Assembly (NCBI GenBank): GCA_039105265.1
Contig: JAPFFF010000277.1
Coordinates: forward strand, 1 to 28,041
DNA length: 28,041 bases
Direction: 5' to 3'
DNA from: Tritrichomonas musculus
Lineage: Eukaryota; Parabasalia; Tritrichomonadida; Tritrichomonadidae
Position 1 is the first letter of the stretch. Every line of letters begins with the position of its first letter. The position numbers and the translations under genes are program-made. Positions 13,363-23,840 of this stretch are shown here, piece after piece. The notes beneath the pieces are model-generated. The model made no database searches, had not been told where the DNA came from, and saw only the letters and a program-made list of their open reading frames with translations.

Positions 13363-14148
13363 AAATCGTTTTTAATTATCTTACAAAAGTGTTTGAGATT
13401 TGTGTTTTATTTAACTCTGTTCATTTGTGAGAAATGTTAGATTAAGAATAACTGAGATTAAGCTTTAATTTTTACTGATTTTACTTAATTTCGAAATCGT
13501 TTTTAATTATCTTACAAAAGTGTTTGAGATTTGTGTTTTATTTAACTCTGTTCACTTGTGAGAAACGTTTGAATAAGAATAACTGAGATTAAGCTTTAAT
13601 TTTTACTGATTTTACTTAATTTCGAAATCGTTTTTAATTATCTTATAAAAGTGTTTGAGATTTGTGTTTTATTTAACTCTGTTCATTTGTGAGAAATGTT
13701 AGATTAAGAATAACTGAGATTAAGCTTTAATTTTTACTGATTTTACTTAATTTCGAAATCGTTTTTAATTATCTTACAAAAGTGTTTGAGATTTGTGTTT
13801 TATTTAACTCTGTTCATTTGTGAGAAACGTTTGAATAAGAATAACTGAGATTAAGCTTTAATTTTTACTGATTTTACTTAATTTCGAAATCGTTTATAAT
13901 TATCTTACAAAAGTGTTTGAGATTTGTGTTTTATTTAACTCTGTTCATTTGTGAGAAATGTTAGATTAAGAATAACTGAGATTAAGCTTTAATTTTTACT
14001 GATTTTACTTAATTTCGAAATCGTTTATAATTATCTTACAAAAGTGTTTGAGATTTGTGTTTTATTTAACTCTGTTCACTTGTGAGAAACGTTTGAATAA
14101 GAATAACTGAGATTAAGCTTTAATTTTTACTGATTTTACTTAATTTCG
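13363..14148. repeat. Six-monomer tandem duplication, second unit
   Basis: Repeats the preceding 786 bp; the only tracked difference is C62 in the last unit (base 14079). A back-to-back pair of six-monomer units is the expected product of one unequal exchange. Confidence 0.82.
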
Positions 14149-14541
14149 AAATCGTTTATAATTATCTTACAAAAGTGTTTGAGATTTGTGTTTTATTTAA
14201 CTCTGTTCATTTGTGAGAAATGTTAGATTAAGAATAACTGAGATTAAGCTTTAATTTTTATTGATTTTACTTAATTTCGAAATCGTTTTTAATTATCTTA
14301 TAAAAGTGTTTGAGATTTGTGTTTTATTTAACTCTGTTCATTTGTGAGAAATGTTAGATTAAGAATAACTGAGATTAAGCTTTAATTTTTACTGATTTTA
14401 CTTAATTTCGAAATCGTTTTTAATTATCTTACAAAAGTGTTTGAGATTTGTGTTTTATTTAACTCTGTTCATTTGTGAGAAATGTTAGATTAAGAATAAC
14501 TGAGATTAAGCTTTAATTTTTACTGATTTTACTTAATTTCG

Positions 14542-15458
14542 AAATCGTTTTTAATTATCTTACAAAAGTGTTTGAGATTTGTGTTTTATTTAACTCTGTT
14601 CATTTGTGAGAAATGTTAGATTAAGAATAACTGAGATTAAGCTTTAATCTTTATTGATTTTACTTAATTTCGAAATCGTTTTTAATTATCTTACAAAAGT
14701 GTTTGAGATTTGTGTTTTATTTAACTCTGTTCACTTGTGAGAAACGTTTGAATAAGAATAATTGATATTGCGATTTAATCTTTATTGATTTTACTTAATT
14801 TCGAAATCGTTTTTAATTATCTTACAAAAGTGTTTGAGATTTGTGTTTTATTTAACTCTGTTCATTTGTGAGAAATGTTAGATTAAGAATAACTGAGATT
14901 AAGCTTTAATTTTTACTGATTTTACTTAATTTCGAAATCGTTTTTAATTATCTTACAAAAGTGTTTGAGATTTGTGTTTTATTTAACTCTGTTCATTTGT
15001 GAGAAACGTTTGAATAAGAATAACTGAGATTAAGCTTTAATTTTTACTGATTTTACTTAATTTCGAAATCGTTTTTAATTATCTTACAAAAGTGTTTGAG
15101 ATTTGTGTTTTATTTAACTCTGTTCATTTGTGAGAAACGTTTGAATAAGAATAACTGAGATTAAGCTTTAATTTTTACTGATTTTACTTAATTTCGAAAT
15201 CGTTTTTAATTATCTTATAAAAGTGTTTGAGATTTGTGTTTTATTTAACTCTGTTCATTTGTGAGAAATGTTAGATTAAGAATAACTGAGATTAAGCTTT
15301 AATTTTTACTGATTTTACTTAATTTCGAAATCGTTTTTAATTATCTTACAAAAGTGTTTGAGATTTGTGTTTTATTTAACTCTGTTCATTTGTGAGAAAC
15401 GTTTGAATAAGAATAACTGAGATTAAGCTTTAATTTTTACTGATTTTACTTAATTTCG
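14542..15458. repeat. Seven-monomer higher-order module, copy 3
   Basis: Same seven ordered states, 3668 bp (28 monomers) after copy 2. The D unit is 14673-14803. Its upstream flank matches that of copy 2 for at least nine monomers; downstream it changes to R, C62-P, R, R. Confidence 0.87.
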
Positions 15459-15931
15459 AAATCGTTTTTAATTATCTTACAAAAGTGTTTGAGATTTGTG
15501 TTTTATTTAACTCTGTTCATTTGTGAGAAATGTTAGATTAAGAATAACTGAGATTAAGCTTTAATTTTTACTGATTTTACTTAATTTCGAAATCGTTTTT
15601 AATTATCTTACAAAAGTGTTTGAGATTTGTGTTTTATTTAACTCTGTTCACTTGTGAGAAACGTTTGAATAAGAATAACTGAGATTAAGCTTTAATTTTT
15701 ACTGATTTTACTTAATTTCGAAATCGTTTTTAATTATCTTACAAAAGTGTTTGAGATTTGTGTTTTATTTAACTCTGTTCATTTGTGAGAAATGTTAGAT
15801 TAAGAATAACTGAGATTAAGCTTTAATTTTTACTGATTTTACTTAATTTCGAAATCGTTTTTAATTATCTTACAAAAGTGTTTGAGATTTGTGTTTTATT
15901 TAACTCTGTTCATTTGTGAGAAATGTTAGAT

Positions 15932-16840
15932 TAAGAATAACTGAGATTAAGCTTTAATTTTTACTGATTTTACTTAATTTCGAAATCGTTTTTAATTATC
16001 TTACAAAAGTGTTTGAGATTTGTGTTTTATTTAACTCTGTTCACTTGTGAGAAACGTTTGAATAAGAATAACTGAGATTAAGCTTTAATTTTTACTGATT
16101 TTACTTAATTTCGAAATCGTTTTTAATTATCTTACAAAAGTGTTTGAGATTTGTGTTTTATTTAACTCTGTTCATTTGTGAGAAACGTTTGAATAAGAAT
16201 AATTGATATTGCGCTTTAATTTTTACTGATTTTACTTAATTTCGAAATCGTTTTTAATTATCTTACAAAAGTGTTTGAGATTTGTGTTTTATTTAACTCT
16301 GTTCATTTGTGAGAAATGTTAGATTAAGAATAACTGAGATTAAGCTTTAATTTTTACTGATTTTACTTAATTTCGAAATCGTTTTTAATTATCTTACAAA
16401 AGTGTTTGAGATTTGTGTTTTATTTAACTCTGTTCATTTGTGAGAAATGTTAGATTAAGAATAACTGAGATTAAGCTTTAATTTTTACTGATTTTACTTA
16501 ATTTCGAAATCGTTTATAATTATCTTACAAAAGTGTTTGAGATTTGTGTTTTATTTAACTCTGTTCATTTGTGAGAAACGTTTGAATAAGAATAACTGAG
16601 ATTAAGCTTTAATTTTTACTGATTTTACTTAATTTCGAAATCGTTTTTAATTATCTTACAAAAGTGTTTGAGATTTGTGTTTTATTTAACTCTGTTCATT
16701 TGTGAGAAACGTTTGAATAAGAATAACTGAGATTAAGCTTTAATTTTTACTGATTTTACTTAATTTCGAAATCGTTTTTAATTATCTTACAAAAGTGTTT
16801 GAGATTTGTGTTTTATTTAACTCTGTTCATTTGTGAGAAA
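15932..16840. repeat. 0.9-kb duplicated block containing a variant D unit, right copy
   Basis: Second copy of 11740-12648. The variant D unit is 16114-16244. The match ends in the unit starting 16769, which has the unusual CGTTAGAT at 73-80 (seen once in the window). Confidence 0.75.
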
Positions 16841-17372
16841 CGTTAGATTAAGAATAACTGAGATTAAGCTTTAATTTTTACTGATTTTACTTAATTTCGA
16901 AATCGTTTTTAATTATCTTACAAAAGTGTTTGAGATTTGTGTTTTATTTAACTCTGTTCATTTGTGAGAAATGTTAGATTAAGAATAACTGAGATTAAGC
17001 TTTAATTTTTATTGATTTTACTTAATTTCGAAATCGTTTATAATTATCTTATAAAAGTGTTTGAGATTTGTGTTTTATTTAACTCTGTTCATTTGTGAGA
17101 AATGTTAGATTAAGAATAACTGAGATTAAGCTTTAATTTTTACTGATTTTACTTAATTTCGAAATCGTTTTTAATTATCTTACAAAAGTGTTTGAGATTT
17201 GTGTTTTATTTAACTCTGTTCATTTGTGAGAAATGTTAGATTAAGAATAACTGAGATTAAGCTTTAATTTTTACTGATTTTACTTAATTTCGAAATCGTT
17301 TTTAATTATCTTACAAAAGTGTTTGAGATTTATGTTTTATTTAACTCTGTTCATTTGTGAGAAACGTTTGAA

Positions 17373-18691
17373 TAAGAATAACTGAGATTAAGCTTTAATT
17401 TTTACTGATTTTACTTAATTTCGAAATCGTTTTTAATTATCTTACAAAAGTGTTTGAGATTTGTGTTTTATTTAACTCTGTTCATTTGTGAGAAATGTTA
17501 GATTAAGAATAACTGAGATTAAGCTTTAATCTTTATTGATTTTACTTAATTTCGAAATCGTTTTTAATTATCTTACAAAAGTGTTTGAGATTTGTGTTTT
17601 ATTTAACTCTGTTCACTTGTGAGAAACGTTTGAATAAGAATAATTGATATTGCGATTTAATCTTTATTGATTTTACTTAATTTCGAAATCGTTTTTAATT
17701 ATCTTACAAAAGTGTTTGAGATTTGTGTTTTATTTAACTCTGTTCATTTGTGAGAAATGTTAGATTAAGAATAACTGAGATTAAGCTTTAATTTTTACTG
17801 ATTTTACTTAATTTCGAAATCGTTTTTAATTATCTTACAAAAGTGTTTGAGATTTGTGTTTTATTTAACTCTGTTCATTTGTGAGAAACGTTTGAATAAG
17901 AATAACTGAGATTAAGCTTTAATTTTTACTGATTTTACTTAATTTCGAAATCGTTTTTAATTATCTTACAAAAGTGTTTGAGATTTGTGTTTTATTTAAC
18001 TCTGTTCATTTGTGAGAAACGTTTGAATAAGAATAACTGAGATTAAGCTTTAATTTTTACTGATTTTACTTAATTTCGAAATCGTTTTTAATTATCTTAT
18101 AAAAGTGTTTGAGATTTGTGTTTTATTTAACTCTGTTCATTTGTGAGAAATGTTAGATTAAGAATAACTGAGATTAAGCTTTAATTTTTACTGATTTTAC
18201 TTAATTTCGAAATCGTTTTTAATTATCTTACAAAAGTGTTTGAGATTTGTGTTTTATTTAACTCTGTTCATTTGTGAGAAACGTTTGAATAAGAATAACT
18301 GAGATTAAGCTTTAATTTTTACTGATTTTACTTAATTTCGAAATCGTTTTTAATTATCTTACAAAAGTGTTTGAGATTTGTGTTTTATTTAACTCTGTTC
18401 ACTTGTGAGAAACGTTTGAATAAGAATAACTGAGATTAAGCTTTAATTTTTACTGATTTTACTTAATTTCGAAATCGTTTTTAATTATCTTACAAAAGTG
18501 TTTGAGATTTGTGTTTTATTTAACTCTGTTCATTTGTGAGAAACGTTTGAATAAGAATAATTGATATTGCGCTTTAATTTTTACTGATTTTACTTAATTT
18601 CGAAATCGTTTTTAATTATCTTACAAAAGTGTTTGAGATTTGTGTTTTATTTAACTCTGTTCATTTGTGAGAAATGTTAGATTAAGAATAA
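17373..18691. repeat. 1.3-kb duplicated block, right copy
   Basis: Copy of 10823-12141, containing module copy 4 and the variant D unit 18472-18602. It is followed by a monomer (18603-18733) with two private changes, T90 and A96 (18692 and 18698), and one extra P unit. After these two units the earlier series (R, R, A10-P, P) resumes, so two monomers were inserted or lost between the copies. Confidence 0.76.
17424..18340. repeat. Seven-monomer higher-order module, copy 4
   Basis: Same seven ordered states, 2882 bp (22 monomers) after copy 3. The D unit is 17555-17685. The upstream neighbour is an A40-P unit as in copy 1, while the downstream continuation (C62-P, then the variant D unit) is as in copy 2. 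Copy 4 is thus a mosaic of the contexts of copies 1 and 2. Confidence 0.87.
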
Positions 18692-19519
18692 TTGAGAATA
18701 AGCTTTAATTTTTACTGATTTTACTTAATTTCGAAATCGTTTTTAATTATCTTACAAAAGTGTTTGAGATTTGTGTTTTATTTAACTCTGTTCATTTGTG
18801 AGAAACGTTTGAATAAGAATAACTGAGATTAAGCTTTAATTTTTACTGATTTTACTTAATTTCGAAATCGTTTTTAATTATCTTACAAAAGTGTTTGAGA
18901 TTTGTGTTTTATTTAACTCTGTTCATTTGTGAGAAATGTTAGATTAAGAATAACTGAGATTAAGCTTTAATTTTTACTGATTTTACTTAATTTCGAAATC
19001 GTTTTTAATTATCTTACAAAAGTGTTTGAGATTTGTGTTTTATTTAACTCTGTTCATTTGTGAGAAATGTTAGATTAAGAATAACTGAGATTAAGCTTTA
19101 ATTTTTACTGATTTTACTTAATTTCGAAATCGTTTATAATTATCTTACAAAAGTGTTTGAGATTTGTGTTTTATTTAACTCTGTTCATTTGTGAGAAACG
19201 TTTGAATAAGAATAACTGAGATTAAGCTTTAATTTTTACTGATTTTACTTAATTTCGAAATCGTTTTTAATTATCTTACAAAAGTGTTTGAGATTTGTGT
19301 TTTATTTAACTCTGTTCATTTGTGAGAAACGTTTGAATAAGAATAACTGAGATTAAGCTTTAATTTTTACTGATTTTACTTAATTTCGAAATCGTTTATA
19401 ATTATCTTACAAAAGTGTTTGAGATTTGTGTTTTATTTAACTCTGTTCATTTGTGAGAAATGTTAGAATAAGAATAACTGAGATTAAGCTTTAATTTTTA
19501 CTGATTTTACTTAATTTCG

Positions 19520-19649
19520 AAATCGTTTTTAATTATCTTACAAAAGTGTTTGAGATTTGTGTTTTATTTAACTCTGTTCATTTGTGAGAAACGTTTGAAT
19601 AAGAATAACTGAGATTAAGCTTTAATTTTACTGATTTTAATTAATTTCG
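19520..19649. repeat. 130-bp monomer (one T lost), first copy
   Basis: The T run at 107-111 has one T fewer than other units, making this monomer 130 bp. It also has a122 (TTAATTAA) and is followed by a T6/C11 unit. The same combination recurs at 23711, so the length change marks a duplicated block and not a sequencing slip in one place. Confidence 0.92.
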
Positions 19650-22065
19650 AAATCTTTTTCAATTATCTTACAAAAGTGTTTGAGATTTGTGTTTTATTTA
19701 ACTCTGTTCATTTGTGAGAAACGTTTGAATAAGAATAACTGAGATTAAGCTTTAATTTTTACTGATTTTACTTAATTTCGAAATCGTTTTTAATTATCTT
19801 ACAAAAGTGTTTGAGATTTATGTTTTATTTAACTCTGTATACTTGTGAGAAACGTTTGAATAAGAATAATTGATATTGCGATTTAATCTTTATTGATTTT
19901 ACTTAATTTCGAAATCGTTTTTAATTATCTTACAAAAGTGTTTGAGATTTGTGTTTTATTTAACTCTGTTCACTTGTGAGAAACGTTTGAATAAGAATAA
20001 TTGATATTGCGATTTAATCTTTATTGATTTTACTTAATTTCGAAATCGTTTTTAATTATCTTACAAAAGTGTTTGAGATTTATGTTTTATTTAACTCTGT
20101 ATACTTGTGAGAAACGTTTGAATAAGAATAATTGATATTGCGATTTAATCTTTATTGATTTTACTTAATTTCGAAATCGTTTTTAATTATCTTACAAAAG
20201 TGTTTGAGATTTATGTTTTATTTAACTCTGTATACTTGTGAGAAACGTTTGAATAAGAATAATTGATATTGCGATTTAATTTTTACTGATTTTACTTAAT
20301 TTCGAAATCGTTTTTAATTATCTTACAAAAGTGTTTGAGATTTGTGTTTTATTTAACTCTGTTCACTTGTGAGAAACGTTTGAATAAGAATAATTGATAT
20401 TGCGATTTAATCTTTATTGATTTTACTTAATTTCGAAATCGTTTTTAATTATCTTACAAAAGTGTTTGAGATTTGTGTTTTATTTAACTCTGTTCACTTG
20501 TGAGAAACGTTTGAATAAGAATAATTGATATTGCGATTTAATCTTTATTGATTTTACTTAATTTCGAAATCGTTTTTAATTATCTTACAAAAGTGTTTGA
20601 GATTTGTGTTTTATTTAACTCTGTTCACTTGTGAGAAACGTTTGAATAAGAATAATTGATATTGCGATTTAATCTTTATTGATTTTACTTAATTTCGAAA
20701 TCGTTTTTAATTATCTTACAAAAGTGTTTGAGATTTGTGTTTTATTTAACTCTGTTCACTTGTGAGAAACGTTTGAATAAGAATAACTGAGATTAAGCTT
20801 TAATTTTTACTGATTTTAATTAATTTCGAAATCGTTTTTAATTATCTTACAAAAGTGTTTGAGATTTGTGTTTTATTTAACTCTGTTCATTTGTGAGAAA
20901 TGTTAGAATAAGAATAACTGAGATTAAGCTTTAATTTTTATTGATTTTACTTAATTTCGAAATCGTTTTTAATTATCTTACAAAAGTGTTTGAGATTTGT
21001 GTTTTATTTAACTCTGTTCATTTGTGAGAAATGTTAGAATAAGAATAACTGAGATTAAGCTTTAATTTTTATTGATTTTACTTAATTTCGAAATCGTTTT
21101 TAATTATCTTACAAAAGTGTTTGAGATTTGTGTTTTATTTAACTCTGTTCATTTGTGAGAAACGTTTGAATAAGAATAACTGAGATTAAGCTTTAATTTT
21201 TATTGATTTTACTTAATTTCGAAATCTTTTTCAATTATCTTATAAAAGTGTTTGAGATTTGTGTTTTATTTAACTCTGTTCACTTGTGAGAAATGTTAGA
21301 TTAAGAATAACTGAGATTAAGCTTTAATTTTTATTGATTTTACTTAATTTCGAAATCGTTTTTAATTATCTTACAAAAGTGTTTGAGATTTGTGTTTTAT
21401 TTAACTCTGTTCATTTGTGAGAAACGTTTGAATAAGAATAACTGAGATTAAGCTTTAATTTTTACTGATTTTACTTAATTTCGAAATCGTTTATAATTAT
21501 CTTACAAAAGTGTTTGAGATTTATGTTTTATTTAACTCTGTTCATTTGTGAGAAACGTTTGAATAAGAATAACTGAGATTAAGCTTTAATTTTTACTGAT
21601 TTTAATTAATTTCGAAATCGTTTTTAATTATCTTACAAAAGTGTTTGAGATTTGTGTTTTATTTAACTCTGTTCATTTGTGAGAAATGTTAGATTAAGAA
21701 TAACTGAGATTAAGCTTTAATTTTTACTGATTTTACTTAATTTCGAAATCGTTTATAATTATCTTACAAAAGTGTTTGAGATTTATGTTTTATTTAACTC
21801 TGTATACTTGTGAGAAACGTTTGAATAAGAATAATTGATATTGCGATTTAATCTTTATTGATTTTACTTAATTTCGAAATCGTTTTTAATTATCTTACAA
21901 AAGTGTTTGAGATTTATGTTTTATTTAACTCTGTTCACTTGTGAGAAATGTTAGAATAAGAATAACTGAGATTAAGCTTTAATTTTTACTGATTTTACTT
22001 AATTTCGAAATCGTTTTTAATTATCTTACAAAAGTGTTTGAGATTTGTGTTTTATTTAACTCTGT
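19560..22065. repeat. 2.5-kb duplicated block, left copy
   Basis: About 19 monomers with the same ordered states as 23751-26256, offset 4191 bp. It includes the 130-bp unit's end, a T6/C11 unit, the seven-D cluster 19781-20697, the a122 unit 20698-20828, three T113 units, the T6/C11-T22-C62-R unit at 21222 and the A10-A40-Y-D unit at 21746. I saw no difference within the block. It ends at position 58 of the next unit, where the right copy switches to Y. Confidence 0.83.
19781..20697. repeat. Cluster of seven consecutive D-type monomers, first copy
   Basis: Seven adjacent D units. Four have C62 and three have Y with A40 (starts 19781, 20043, 20174). All are P at 73-80 and six of seven have C108/T113. 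This is the longest run of D units, and a plausible source type for the isolated D tracts elsewhere. AAGCTT is absent throughout the run. Confidence 0.88.
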
Positions 22066-22199
22066 TCACTTGTGAGAAACGTTTGAATAAGAATAATTGA
22101 TATTGCGATTTAATCTTTATTGATTTTACTTAATTTCGAAATCGTTTTTAATTATCTTACAAAAGTGTTTGAGATTTATGTTTTATTTAACTCTGTTCA
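21244..22199. repeat. 0.96-kb duplicated block, left copy
   Basis: Matches 22685-23640 at an offset of 1441 bp (11 monomers). Core order: P; A10-A40-P-a122; R; A10-A40-Y-D; A40-C62-Q; C62-D. The match ends at position 61 of the next unit, where C62 differs. Confidence 0.78.
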
Positions 22200-22684
22200 C
22201 TTGTGAGAAACGTTTGAATAAGAATAACTGAGATTAAGCTTTAATTTTTATTGATTTTACTTAATTTCGAAATCGTTTTTAATTATCTTACAAAAGTGTT
22301 TGAGATTTGTGTTTTATTTAACTCTGTTCATTTGTGAGAAATGTTAGATTAAGAATAACTGAGATTAAGCTTTAATTTTTACTGATTTTACTTAATTTCG
22401 AAATCGTTTTTAATTATCTTACAAAAGTGTTTGAGATTTGTGTTTTATTTAACTCTGTTCATTTGTGAGAAATGTTAGAATAAGAATAACTGAGATTAAG
22501 CTTTAATTTTTACTGATTTTAATTAATTTCGAAATCGTTTTTAATTATCTTACAAAAGTGTTTGAGATTTGTGTTTTATTTAACTCTGTTCATTTGTGAG
22601 AAATGTTAGATTAAGAATAACTGAGATTAAGCTTTAATTTTTACTGATTTTACTTAATTTCGAAATCGTTTATAATTATCTTAC

Positions 22685-23640
22685 AAAAGTGTTTGAGATT
22701 TGTGTTTTATTTAACTCTGTTCACTTGTGAGAAATGTTAGATTAAGAATAACTGAGATTAAGCTTTAATTTTTATTGATTTTACTTAATTTCGAAATCGT
22801 TTTTAATTATCTTACAAAAGTGTTTGAGATTTGTGTTTTATTTAACTCTGTTCATTTGTGAGAAACGTTTGAATAAGAATAACTGAGATTAAGCTTTAAT
22901 TTTTACTGATTTTACTTAATTTCGAAATCGTTTATAATTATCTTACAAAAGTGTTTGAGATTTATGTTTTATTTAACTCTGTTCATTTGTGAGAAACGTT
23001 TGAATAAGAATAACTGAGATTAAGCTTTAATTTTTACTGATTTTAATTAATTTCGAAATCGTTTTTAATTATCTTACAAAAGTGTTTGAGATTTGTGTTT
23101 TATTTAACTCTGTTCATTTGTGAGAAATGTTAGATTAAGAATAACTGAGATTAAGCTTTAATTTTTACTGATTTTACTTAATTTCGAAATCGTTTATAAT
23201 TATCTTACAAAAGTGTTTGAGATTTATGTTTTATTTAACTCTGTATACTTGTGAGAAACGTTTGAATAAGAATAATTGATATTGCGATTTAATCTTTATT
23301 GATTTTACTTAATTTCGAAATCGTTTTTAATTATCTTACAAAAGTGTTTGAGATTTATGTTTTATTTAACTCTGTTCACTTGTGAGAAATGTTAGAATAA
23401 GAATAACTGAGATTAAGCTTTAATTTTTACTGATTTTACTTAATTTCGAAATCGTTTTTAATTATCTTACAAAAGTGTTTGAGATTTGTGTTTTATTTAA
23501 CTCTGTTCACTTGTGAGAAACGTTTGAATAAGAATAATTGATATTGCGATTTAATCTTTATTGATTTTACTTAATTTCGAAATCGTTTTTAATTATCTTA
23601 CAAAAGTGTTTGAGATTTATGTTTTATTTAACTCTGTTCA
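22685..23640. repeat. 0.96-kb duplicated block, right copy
   Basis: Same ordered haplotypes as 21244-22199, eleven monomers later. The first five of its six core units also recur at 25544-26198 and the first three at 27640-28032, so this set of monomers has been copied at least three times. Confidence 0.78.
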
Positions 23641-23710
23641 TTTGTGAGAAATGTTAGAATAAGAATAACTGAGATTAAGCTTTAATTTTTACTGATTTTA
23701 CTTAATTTCG

Positions 23711-23840
23711 AAATCGTTTTTAATTATCTTACAAAAGTGTTTGAGATTTATGTTTTATTTAACTCTGTTCATTTGTGAGAAACGTTTGAATAAGAATAAC
23801 TGAGATTAAGCTTTAATTTTACTGATTTTAATTAATTTCG
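23711..23840. repeat. 130-bp monomer (one T lost), second copy
   Basis: Same one-base loss and a122 as 19520-19649, and likewise followed by a T6/C11 unit. It differs from the first by A40. It lies 4191 bp (32 monomers minus one base) downstream. Confidence 0.92.

Larger units (their letters stand above)
13312..15519. repeat. 2.2-kb duplicated block, right copy
   Basis: Second copy of 9644-11851 at an offset of 28 monomers, with C at 14079 as the only difference noted. It contains module copy 3. Its first six units are themselves a tandem copy of the six before them. Confidence 0.78.
4324..19388. repeat. Middle array domain (P/R monomers with T22 units)
   Basis: One hundred and fifteen monomers, mostly P or R (TGTTAGAT at 73-80). 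Only one Q unit occurs (5110-5240). T22 units occur only on R monomers, first at 6420. D units are isolated (starts 5372, 6813, 11005, 11922, 14673, 16114, 17555, 18472). Y, a122 and T6/C11 variants are absent. The domain holds the 917-bp seven-monomer module in four copies and several larger overlapping duplications. The left border is the first R unit at 4324; the right border is where Q returns at 19389. Confidence 0.86.
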
